Shown here: piece after piece, positions 49,003-60,800 of the stretch
How positions within the stretch are numbered: the first letter of the stretch is position 1
How the letters are laid out: every line of letters begins with the position of its first letter
NCBI GenBank assembly: GCA_008921705.1
Contig: VFFE01007669.1
Coordinates: 6,995,308 to 7,059,307, forward strand
Direction: 5' to 3'
Length of the DNA: 64,000 bases
Source: Burhinus oedicnemus
Taxonomy: Eukaryota > Chordata > Aves > Charadriiformes > Burhinidae
Program-made: the position numbers and the translations under genes
Notes under the pieces: generated by a model
What the model was told of the DNA's origin: nothing
Databases searched by the model: none
What the model saw: the letters and a program-made list of their open reading frames with translations, nothing else

Positions 49003-51962
49003 TGCTGATCTTGGCAGCGGGGAAAAATATGAAAGAGAGAATTGACAAAAGACATTTCTCTGGGGGGTGTTTTATGTCTCTTCATTCCTCCTTTTTGGGC
49101 TCCCAAAGTCCTTGGTTGGCTTCTCCATTCAGCTGGGGAGCTCTGAGATGGAATTACCTCCTTGGCTGTAGTGCTCTACCAGCCAGCAGCTGCCTGACCT
49201 GAGACAGTTTTCTTGTATCATGAGGGAAGGAATCTTTGCATCAGGCCTGTGAATCTGTGAGTCTCAAATTTATTTTTTTATTTTTCTGCCAATGAAAGCA
49301 TAGATAATTCTCGCCATTTTTGTTTTATTAAAAAATAATGCAGAATGAAAATAGAATAAGTAGCAAAGATACCAGAAAATAAGGGGCATTTCTTTCATTA
49401 CTTTGTAAATTTCAGGGTTCTTAAGAAATACTTGTTCAATTTTTTTGCCTATAAGCAAACATGAACATCATGAGGCAGCTCTGATGCACAGCTGGCAGCT
49501 TGCAAAACATATACAATATGGGCAGTAAGATAAGGTGCAGGCTCATTAACTTAAGAAACTAATATTAGATGTCTGGAATTTAAGTAGAAAAGCACAGCAA
49601 TTACTTTATTTGAACCTATGAAATATACACAAACATATGCATATATGATATACAATTTATTTATGTATATCTATATGCATATGTGTGAATATGAAAATAT
49701 ATTAAGCACTCAATTTTTATAAGCTCTTGCTTTGCCTGTACTGAAAATCAGTATTTGATGTTTTCTTTACTTGCATCTTTTTTTGCTTTTACATTGAAAT
49801 TAATTCTTTTTGTCTTGAGGGATAAAGATAGGACTTTTTTCCTTGGTGCAGTTCCAATAGAAGATAACTTGATGCTTATAACAGCTTGTCAGTCTGAGAA
49901 CTGTTAAAATAAGGCTGAAAGAAAGAAAAGCTCCATTTACTGTGGAAACCCCTAGTGGGATGAAAACTATAGTTCGTTTCTTTGGATAACAAAAGACGCT
50001 TCCATGTCCTCCTCACTAGCAACTTTTTTTTTTTTTTTTTGACACAAAAGGCAGAATGAGGGGGCAAGCAATACCCTTAATTATAACCTCCTTTTCCTGA
50101 GAATTTTATCCTACTTTGCTTGCTCTGGCTTAGCGGGACATCCTGCTCTATTTTACTTGAGTAATAAGAAATATGATTAGGGAGCATGAGTAAAGGGTTA
50201 ATTTTTCCCCTTTGGAGGCTGTGCGCAGTGCTTGAGGAAGGACAGCAATATGCAATGCAACTTTGACCTTCTCATTGTTCTATAATGTCATTGGCTGGTT
50301 ACTCCTGCATGCTTTCACAGCCTCAGCAACTTGTACTGTGGCAAGGAGGGGTCATCTGTGACCAGCCAAAACATGGAATATGTTAAAGGATAAAAAAAAA
50401 AAGAAAAAATTACAGGTTATTCTAGGCCTCAAAATTGAGGCATTGTTCTTGTACAAGGACAAGAAAAGGATGTGGCATTCACCTGTTTTCACAAGTTTGT
50501 GCTGGGAGGAGGAGCAAAATTAACATGGAGTTTACTGTGTTAGGTGTTAGGAGTGAATCTTGCTTTACAAAAATATAAGTACTTTATATATACACACGCG
50601 TATGTGTATTGTTATCATTGTTGAAGATGTGTATTTTGTCATCACCTTTAGTGTTATAAAATGAAGTTAACATCTTGAGCCTACTGAAATAATTGTCATA
50701 TTTCCTAGAAAAAAAAAAAAAGCGTGGTCTGTTTTGCCTCTTTTAACAATCTTTATATCATTAAGTTCTTCAATGTTCTTGCTGCTACTGCTCCTTTTTT
50801 GTTCTCTTTTAATGTTGGTGTCATTGTCATGAAGGGATAGGATAAAACATACACTAAGATCAAGGTTAGGGGGTGGAGAATTTTGTTCTGACACTTCTGT
50901 TCTGAGGACTGAGGAATGATCAGGAAGGGTTTTTCTTAATCTTTTAAAAAAGGGCATTATGCGCCAGGGGATGGGTGAGTGGGAAGCCCAAAATACAGCA
51001 GTGGAAATGAAAGCAGCCCTACAACTTCACTTTAATAATCTGAGCTTGTACAGATATGGGTTTGCCATCAGATATATATGCACAAGTTATGCATTATCTT
51101 CAATGGCAGAATCTGCAAACATAGAATTGCTGTAAATTAATCTTTGTGGAGTGGGAGTTAGAAGAAAATGGTCGGTGGTTAAGAAAAACCTTAAATTAAA
51201 CGGTAGCTTTGTCCTGGTCTGATACTGAAGGACTACTTTTTATTTCTGAAATGCGAGTTTTACAGTCATCGGTCTGCTTTATGTATAGTTTATTCTACAA
51301 TGCCAGTCAGAGGGGTGCTATCCTGAGCCACTTAGCAGTGACTGAATAGGAGTCTCTAGTGGTAAAGATATGAGATAAAGCCCCAAGTTCTGCAGTTGGT
51401 GGCTGTAACAAATGTAAATGACATAAACCACAAAGGAAGAAGTTGGCATAGCACCTAGTGTACCAGAATGGATCAGTTACCTGTTCTTCAGTGAAGTAAC
51501 ACTTCCATGCTACATTCTTATGAATAATAGCATTCTTTTCCTTTACAAAGTTTACTTAGGTGCTTGATCACAATACGAGGCTCCTCATAAACCCACTAGC
51601 ATAGTATCAACTATAGGGGGAAAAAAAGAAGTAATCCGTTGGAAGACAACTTTCAGCTGGGTCAAAGTTGAGGAAAGCAGTAATGCGGACTGCATTGGTT
51701 GTCTTGTCCCAGTTTTCCACTCTCAAAATCAAATTATTTTGTATTGGTATGAAGATATCACAGGGATTTACTGATGTATTTTGGGTACATGTACTTGTTT
51801 ATACCTGTCTGATACACTTCACACATACAAGAGTCAACTAATCCCATCTCTTTGCCAGTGTGAATTTCTGCAGTTTGCTTGATTCAAATTTAAATGTATG
51901 AAAAGAGAAATCGTCAGTCATTCTCTGAAAAATATACCCACAAATTATTATTTTTGGGAAGC

Positions 51963-52026
51963 GACGTATTGATGACGTGTAATTTTGCAGGAATCCTTCT
52001 TATAGCAAGTTGCTAATGACGTATTG
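51963..52026. promoter_or_regulatory. cluster of three ACGT/TGACG half-sites
   Basis: GACGTATTG at 51963, TGACGTG at 51973 and TGACGTATTG at 52017 lie within 64 bp. TGACG is the half-site of CREB/ATF factors. The GACGTATTG word is repeated exactly, so a duplicated element is possible. Each contains a CpG, which is rare in this region. Function is inferred only. Confidence 0.25.
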
Positions 52027-55000
52027 TTTGACACATGTTCTGGTTTTTTGGTTTATTTGAAGCACTTAGTAGTATGATGCACTGAAATAATACATGCAAA
52101 ATTTTACATAGTTAGAGCTCCACCCTAACATTCTCCCAGAAATCAGTGATTCCATAAGCATCATCTTAAAAAGTGCTTTACTGCTGACTCTGCAGACCCA
52201 AAAAGCAACAGCTTTGGAGATAGAGCATGGGTGTTCTCTCTGCTAGTCCTTACTATCTCAATTTGTGAGTTTTATTCTATTTTCGTAAGAGTGAAGGTAT
52301 TTCCTATTAAGTCAAAGGTGTTGTAGAATTATGGTCAATGTTGTTTATTTTTGTGCTAATAGTAATTTAAAACAAACTTGTTTCTCTCAGCCTGGCAGTG
52401 TGATGGCACTTTACTTACGAGAAAGATTGAAGACATGGTTCGCTCTATATGAAGGCCTTAAACTAATACCTGTTATGCATTCAGTCAAAATTCAGTTCAG
52501 AATAAAAAGTGTGTATTTGTAGTCGAAAAAGCAGTATTGAATTTAATAGGCTAACTAAAGTTATGGTAAGTGACTGTGCTTTCCTGTTTGATTGTGAAAT
52601 TAGGCAATGTGAGATTCAAGAGTAGTGACAAAAATCTGACCATATACAAAATTTTCTGGTGAAGAAACTTATCTGAAAAGTTCTGTCATGCAGCCAATTC
52701 AGTCGGTTAGTGGTAGTACCCAAAAAGAAAACTAGGACTGTCAGTAGCTGCTGTATGGTGACCTCTATCATGCAGAATTGCAATATCCCACAATATCATC
52801 CAGGAAAGCTGTGCCATGTTCTTCAAAATTTTTGACAGTTTTGGAAGATAGAGTCATTGAGGTACTGTGTTAAATACAGTCAAGAGGGCAGCTTTCTCTC
52901 ACGGGATAATCTGCCTTGCATGCAATTTATCTCAGCCACACTAACTCACTGAATTAAAAATTAGTCCGAAATTATCGTGAATTTGTACCTGCTGTACCAG
53001 ATGTCTGTATAGTGTCCGCATTTGTTTTATTTGAGAGAGTTTGAATTATGTGTGCCCAGAAAAAAAATATGTCTTTGAAACATTTAACCTTGGATTTTAT
53101 GCACTTATTACCCATTTGGTTTGTGGTGTTGTACTTTTGAATGTCAAAATTAATTAGTCACAAATTATACAAGTTCTCCTAACATCTACAGATGCCAGAC
53201 TTTGAAATATGAGCTTCAAAAAATTTGCAATTATTTTGGTTATTAACGCCAGCCAATTGTTGTTAAGATACACTTGTATGCTGTAATTTTAAAACCAACT
53301 AATGCATGAACAATTTGTTCATTTATCGGAAGTGCATCTACAAATGTGTTTGTGCAAGAAGACACCTGAAATTTGGGCCTATGGAATGTGAAAGATTTTT
53401 GTTTGCCTTGCTTGCCAATTAGCAGTAATAGGTTTTTATCTGAAAATTTGGAAGAGAGTTAAGGTAGAATGGGAAAAAGGGTAGGAAAAGTGACTCCTGA
53501 ATAATGCAATATATGTGAAAAACACAGTGAAAATTTTGCATTATAGGCAAAGTCTGTTAATCCCAGAAACATGCAGGCATTAACTTCCATCCATTCAATG
53601 GTGGCTCTTGTTTGCTGGAGAAGCACATGCTAGAAATCATTGCAAGTTCCCTAAAGTTGCTATGAACAGCCTCCAAGCATGCACACAATATAAGTGCTGT
53701 GGTATGTGTTCCAGATGACCAAGTACAGATTTTAATACAAAGTAAATACCACTGTGCTTGGGGCATCATATATTCCTATGTGAATTTCTTTTTCTGTCAT
53801 CCAATCATGGTTTCTGTTGGATGATGTGTCAGAATTGCAGACAGTGTTATTACAATCAGAGATACAAATGCTTATAAATGTAACTTTAAATTTTTTTTGT
53901 ACATTTTGCTGGTGTATGGTCTGTAACTGTATTTTGGTTCTGCCCTATTACTTATAATTGCATAAACTGTGAAAAGTTTTAGCTGGTGATTGCTGAAGTT
54001 CACAGTCGCAATATTTTTATTCTTGGTGAGGAAGAGGGGGGAAAAACGAAGGAATTTTCATGTCTCTCAGATCTATTGGCCTGTTCTCCAAATGGCAGGT
54101 TCCTGACTGATCAACTGTACCACCTGCTACTAAAGCTCAGTAATATTAGTCTGTGCAATGGTTTCATTCTCATCTCACACCTCAGAGATCTTGAGCTCAA
54201 CCCCAGGCATCCCCTGTGTGTTTAAATCAGCTTAACGGCTCATACAGTGTGCTGATTTCCTTGTAGGCCTCTGTTTTCTCAAAAAGTGATCACCTTTTGC
54301 CAATGCCCTCAGGATTAAACAGGGCAGTCCGGTTTTCCTTTTCTGCATTGGCTATACCTTTGTAGTCAATAAAAGACTAACTAGAAAAGAATCAGCTGAT
54401 GAGAGAATCAATCTTCTGGAAGCCTCCCCACAGTTTTCTCATCATTTTTGTGCCGTCTGTCATCTCAGATTGTAAAATGGAAACCAAAACTCAGTATGTG
54501 GGAAGACTTTTAGTGCTCCTTGTTAACAAAAACAGTAAGACCAGAGGTTTTGATCTTATGAGTGTATAGGTAAACAGTAAGCTGTAAGTGTGCACTCTTG
54601 AAGTAGCTTTTCCATGTTTCTAATGGAGGTCTGCAAAAAATTATCAAAGAAGTATCACAAAGGTCTCATAACATACTGTAGTGTGGATATCCATTCTGAG
54701 TAGGTCAGGTTAAATCTGAAGTTCTTCTATATAACAATACAGGGGTATCTTACAGAACAGCTGTACCATTTACCATGGTATAAAAGCCATATAAATAGAA
54801 AAGGACTGTAAAGTGTAAGTGAAGTTTTTTTTCCTTTAGCTACTTGCTAAGCTAAAGCAGTGGTCTGTCTTGATAACTAGTATTACACAACAAAATTTAA
54901 GTTTTTTGAATAATAGCCTACTTCAAGATGGTTTATAATGACAGATGGACCAACTTAAAAAAGAATTGAAGGCTCATCATAATCATAATTCTTTACAGTT

Positions 55001-58000
55001 CTACTTTTTTCATTCAAATGTATTGCAGTAATTTACAAATATTAATTCAGTGTTATAATCACCCACCCACGAAACAGGTCAGCATCCTAGCTTTACAGAA
55101 GTTCAAAGCAGAGTACCGAAAGGTTAAGAGCTGTGAGGAATTAAGGGGTCTGTTGGTATGCACCATAAGGCTCATGCTGGGGACTCTATTTTTTCCGCAT
55201 CATACTTTAAACTTCATTTGAAATCTGATTTGCTTCCCTGGACTCAAAATCCACGGATGAGCAGCAGAATGTGCAGTGGGGTTATGTTAGTGACTGGTTG
55301 ACAGTCATGCAGAAGCACTGAGAGGCAGAAGTGTTTAGCTGGCATCACATAAAGTAGGACAGGTGATTGCACCACCATCTTCAGCAAGCAATGTCCTCTT
55401 TCTCTGTCTGCAGGTGCTCTGGGCATTGACATAATGTTCCCTATAGAAGGGAAGCTCTCAAACTTTGCATATTCTGCAAAAAAAAAAAAAGGCAGCAAAT
55501 ATCACTTTTTTATGGTGAAGGCCTATGCCAGACCTTGGCCACTCTCTCTCATTTGCTTGGCAATTGGACAGTGTATCTGATGTTGATGAAAAGATTTAAA
55601 TATATTACCTGTGGTTCCATTTTTACTGGCAGTGTAAAAAATAAAATACAGATCTCTATCCAATAAAGATGGCAAATTGCAAGAATTGAGACACCCCCTT
55701 CTTGCAGCTTTTAGTTAGCTAAATCACAACTAGTAGTTAGGAAACTACTAAGAACAGGAGTATCAAATACAGTTTGTCACCAGCTGTACGTGTTGCTATG
55801 CTTTTATATAAAAACCACAAAGGTGAAGAAATGGGCCTTTCTCTTGGGAAAGAGGATGACACGGCTTGTAATAGTTTGTGGTTTCTAAGGGAGTCTGTTT
55901 CACAGCCTTGAACCAACACCTGAGAAATTCAGAAACATGGTAAAGAGGTACCTGGCTCTGTTCCTTCTTTAACAGAGATTTGGACAATGAAATATTTAAC
56001 AGGTATTGGCTCACTTAAAAGCCCAGGAGACATCATTCCAGAGCAGATGAGCCTCCCCATTAAGAACGTCTGAAAGCTTTCAAACCAACCTTCCTTTATT
56101 TCAAAGCTACAGAAATATTGATGGGTAGGGTCTCAGTGATGTATTCCACAAATATATAGGTATGCCTTTGCTTGGGGCATGGAGCCACCAAAATGAGCAT
56201 AACTGTGATGGCATTTCATAGCAGTTGTGGATTGCTTCATTCCTTGGCAACTCCAAATGTTCACTGATCATACACAGTTGCTTCTATTTCTATTTCAGAG
56301 AACTTTACTAGAAAATTTGTTCTAGAGGACATATCTGTTGAAGGACACCCATTTTTAGGCAGTCATTTCAGGGGTCTCTTAGGGGAAAAAAAATATTTTT
56401 AACCACCAGTTTGCTTTCTGTCAGGATTGCTTTTAAAGACAGAAGAAACAAGAATTGTAACAATTGCATGGGTTTTAGGAGCAAGCGAACAACGCAGTTT
56501 GGGCTGCTGTGAATGTTGGTCTCAGCTTCTAATCCAGCTGCTGGATTGATGATACCTACTCTAATAACGCCCACTATCAAACCCCAGGACACCTGGCAGG
56601 TATGTACAATGCAGGTTTTGATTATAGAGATCCTTTATCTTTTAAATCTTAAAGTATGCTGTCATTCAGCATGAGTAGAAATTTGCTTTGCAGTCATCTC
56701 AACTTGCCATCTGCCAGGTGGCTGCTCTCTTTTCTTACCCTGCTGAATCAAAGTTTCTCAAAGGATTGTTACAGATTTAACTGCTGGTCAAAGAATCTCT
56801 CTCTTCAGGGCCACTTCAGGTTCATGGCGCTACAATTATGCTCTGGAATACTGCCTAGATCATCTCATTTTGAAGACAATCTGTTTATCTTAGGTTACAT
56901 TATTTTTGTACACACTATGCTGGGAAGTTTTTGCTGAATTAGTCTCAAAATTTTATCTGTTTGTTGAATCTACAACTTATCAGATCCATGCTCTGGGAGA
57001 AAATATCATACGTGCTAAATATACCCCCTGCAAAGTTGTTCAACTTGTTGTATTAATTATTTCTAGACACAGCCAAATATTCTGTTTTGAAGAGGCACTT
57101 CAAAACATATCAGAAAAGGTAATATAGTTTATCTCATTTTGTAACCTGGTAACAGGTATACTACCCTAAACACCAAACTTTACTTTATCAGTGTACAAGT
57201 AGCATGTTCTTGGCTCAAGTAGAAAAATCAGAATCTGTAAAGGAGTGTCATGGAATAACTCACCAACATTTTTACTGGAAATATTTTCATTCAGAGATAC
57301 AAACTGATATTTTTCTTGTGGTTTAGTGAGCAAATGAACTTCATCTTTTAGACTGTAATGTTTAGATTACCAGTGCACAGATGGATCTCCTAATATCGCA
57401 AATACTATTTGGCAATCTGCCATTGATTTCCTTTTGCAATATCTCTTAACCTCATAGACATTGTATGTTTAAATCCAGTCTGACAGAAGTTGGAATAGCC
57501 TCTATTTCCTTTTGAGCAGATGAGGACCCACCAAGGTGCAATGTGTTTGTCTTTTGGCCATTATTCTATAATGTTCTGTATGATAGATAATCATCATAAA
57601 GTATAGTGAAAATATAAAATATTTGATTCATTAAAATAAATGAAAATTTGGGCTCTTTACACAGTAGATAAGAAGGACAGATTTCCCTTAGAGCTGCAGT
57701 TACAAGGATTGGAACAATACCACAAGAAACGTTGTCTTCATAGTTTTGTTTCTAGTCTGTTGAATTTGTTACTTTCTTCCGTAACTGTAAAACAAAACAC
57801 AAGAAACCCAAGCTCCAAAGAGTAATAGTGGGAGGTGCAAACTCCCAGGTCCATGACCTGTTGTCAGGCCAGCTCACCCTTTTCAGAGGAGTACCAAAAT
57901 TTAGAAACAAAGAATGGAATGGGATCGTCATCTACTCACCACTTTTTTGGCTGTTTGTTTGACAATGGTTATAATGCATGTCTTTGACTTCCACATAAAG

Positions 58001-60239
58001 GTCTTGATGACATTTAGTGTAAGAATTTCCTGTCGCAGCTTTTACCTTCTGTAAATTGGTGAGTCTTATGCAACTTGTTAAACTTCGCTTTCTCTCTGTT
58101 GTGCTACATGAAACTGACTTGTTCCGGGCAGAACTTAAGATGAAAAATATTCTCAAATCAAAACCCCTTTCCAGATTTGCTTTTGGTTGTCCCAAGGTAA
58201 TTTTCCTACTGCAAATGCTTTTTTTGGATAGCTTACTCGGAATATGCTCTCTTCTTATTGCTAATCCAACCTTATGTGCCATGGCATCAAAGACCCCCAC
58301 AATTCACTCCTTGGAACGCTCAGAAGCTAACATCCAATTAAACCCAGAAAAAGTCTTCCATTGCCTGAGCACGCATATCGTAGAGGACCTAATTTAAAAC
58401 CGGCTAGAGTATAGGTTTATATTGTGAGGCATCTTTTCTGCATGCAAAGCAGTCTTGATAAAATGAGATACCTACATAAGCACACAAAATCTCTAGGTAT
58501 AGCTCAATTAATTGAAGCTAGAATTGTTCTTTGGCTCCCCATGAGTCACATATCATGGCTTTCACTAGCAGGCATTTGCTACGATGGCTATCATTTCCGT
58601 AGTCTCATCAGAGAATAGTTGTCCAGGTGTGTTCATTGCAGTCTGGTGTCCATTGGCACAAAGGCACAGGATTAGGAGTGCAAAAAACAAGTCATTCCTA
58701 CACTGGAGGGGAAAAAAATGAATAATGTGAAGAAACAACTGAATGGAAAAGGATTAGCATTTACTCTGTGTAACAGTCAGTCCAGATTGCAGAAATAATG
58801 GTGTACCTGTCAATCATTGGCTTAGCTAAAACCTTGCATGCATCAACATCTGCCAGCATTGTCATGTGGAACCTTTCAGAACATTATGTAAAGAATAGAA
58901 ATCATTGCTAAAAGTGTCTTTATTTTTCCCTTGTTTGAATATTTCTCACGTATAGTAAATATAAAAAGAGAAACTGAACGAATGGAATGCAGTAAGGATG
59001 GGGGAACAGAATATAAAAGACAGGCTAGAGAATACAGAGTCTCCCCAGCAGAAAATGAATGATGGATTATGAATTTGTTTGAACTATGTTATGTAGAGTT
59101 GAAATATACTGAACTGCTTCTGTGTGTAAGGTAAGCATAGTTTAAGTTAATGTCAGGATTGCATCACTGCAGCCTTTGGGAACAGAAGCATATTTTTGTG
59201 ATATGTAAGGAACGTGGGTGTTTTGCAGGTACCTAAGTGCAAGAGATGATCTGCAAACCCTCTCCCTTAGCAGACAGGTAAACTGACTTGTTAGCAGGAG
59301 GAGCTCTTGTGTGCTGAAGTGCGTGACACTCCTTCTCTCTTATCTACTCTCTAGTAAATAACTGTTGGATGTTTTCACGTGAGATGAAGTAGCAATCAAG
59401 AAAGACTATTCTTGGTCAAAACCTGTATTTAGAACTTGTTGGGAAATGGCACTTTGCTGAACTCAAACAGATTTGTGATAAAGGTTCGCTTTTAATTTCT
59501 CATTCTCATTTTTGCGGCGAGAACATGTCTTATTTTGTCAAGAACAATTTCGGTTTGGGTTAAAAATTACATTTTGTTTAAAAAGACAAATTAGTTATAG
59601 CAAAAACCCCAACACCAAGCTTGATATTTCAGATTGTTAAAACAAGGAATGCTTCAAGTAGGTAAATCTGATTCGTTTTGTTGTTTTTTATGAAAGAAGT
59701 GGTTTTTGTATGTCTGATTTGGGAATCAGAAATAGTCTGATACGGAAAAAAAACCACCTTGAAAGTTCTATCAGGGTAAGAAAACAGCTTTCTATCAACT
59801 TCTTCCTGATATAACATGTTCTGTTTTGGGGGTGGGTTGCTTTCTGGTTTTGTGTCACCATTTCCACTGGTAAGTGGAGAGACAGACTGTCACTTCCCCT
59901 TTCCTTTGAGGTTTAATACCAAGTATTAATTAAAATATGGTTAACCTTTAAAACAAACTCATGTGTCAAGTTTCAGAGGTAGAAAAAGCTGCTTAATGCA
60001 AAAATAAAATTTGTTTTCCAGTTGTTTCTGAAAAGTATTTCTGTCAACAAAAGATGTGATAATTTGATGCATGTGGCAGCAATGCCTTAAGGAACTACTA
60101 AAAAACAAACAGTACCAATGGCAGTTATTTTTCAAAATTAAAAAGAAAAAGTCCTTACCACCACATTTAGAGTCTTGTCTTTCTAATCCATCTGTGCCCC
60201 CGTGCATCTGTGCACTAGAATAAGAGTAGTTTTTCTGGT

Positions 60240-60500
60240 TTTTTTCTCTCCTTTTCTTTCAATTCCTCTACATTTTCCTCTGACGTGAATGTAAGTAAAG
60301 GGATACTTGTGAGCTATCTCCTTTGCTTTTCGCTCTCTTTTCTTAGTCTTTTCTCTAAATCCCTTTGGCTCGGCCTAAATTCCTTCTCTTGCCAGCTCTA
60401 CCTTCTCTTGTTTCCCTCTAACCTCCACATACCAGTTTCACTCCTCACAGCTATCCTTGTATCTGCACACTTTTTTTTTTCCTTGCCTCCTTCCCCCTTA
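60240..60500 (+). repeat. pyrimidine-rich tract
   Basis: About 260 bp where C and T dominate the + strand (TTTTTCTCTCCTTTTCTTTC, CTCTCTTTTCTTAGTC, CTTCTCTTGCC, then T10 near 60470 and TTGCCTCCTTCCCCC). It is an imperfect simple repeat. The 74-codon Leu/Ser/Phe-rich frame over it reflects the composition. Confidence 0.6.
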
Positions 60501-60596
60501 TTGCTGTGAGTGCTTCTTTGCATAGGAGATAGAGAGACAACCTCACCAAACAACTCTTCATCAATGATGCAGCAGCTTCAGCCCATTTTGAAAGGG

Positions 60597-60800
60597 ACCG
60601 TGAAAGAACAGAGAAGAATAGGGAAAAAGGTTATAGGTTAAGTGTCCTAAAAGGACTGAGGAGAAAAAAAGGGATGGCCAATCAAGCTAAGGAGAATGAA
60701 GGAAGAGAGAATATTTGGAAGGAGAGGAGAGGAAATCCAGAGTGACTATAGGGAAAGAGAAAAGAGGTGGTGATGAGTAGAGGAGGAGGAGAGGAAAAGG
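60597..60800 (+). repeat. purine-rich tract
   Basis: About 200 bp where A and G dominate the + strand (GTGAAAGAACAGAGAAG, GGAAGAGAGAATATTTGG, AAGGAGAGGAGAGGAAA, AGAGGAGGAGGAGAGGAAAA). It begins less than 100 bp after the opposite-biased tract at 60240-60500, so the strand asymmetry switches abruptly. Confidence 0.6.

Larger units (their letters stand above)
47336..60239. other. long AT-rich region without a recognisable gene
   Basis: No gene is supported. Several frames of 60-122 codons occur, including an overlapping pair at 57932-58300 (minus) and 58056-58397 (plus), but none has a domain, and the minus one is closed by a stop immediately upstream. Simple sequence includes the AT/AC microsatellite (listed), an AT-rich TATG/CATA patch at 49620-49705, a T16-type run near 50025-50040 and an A12 run near 55479. 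The stretch 53190-53470 is free of simple sequence and could be conserved non-coding DNA. Confidence 0.5.

Noticed and set aside
57932..58397. Overlapping frames of 122 (minus) and 113 (plus) codons, with a GTGAGT donor near the minus frame's end and a strong minus-strand acceptor near 58703.
   Set aside because: The minus frame begins at a GTG and is closed by a stop just upstream (58304-58306), so it cannot extend to the acceptor; neither peptide is recognisable.
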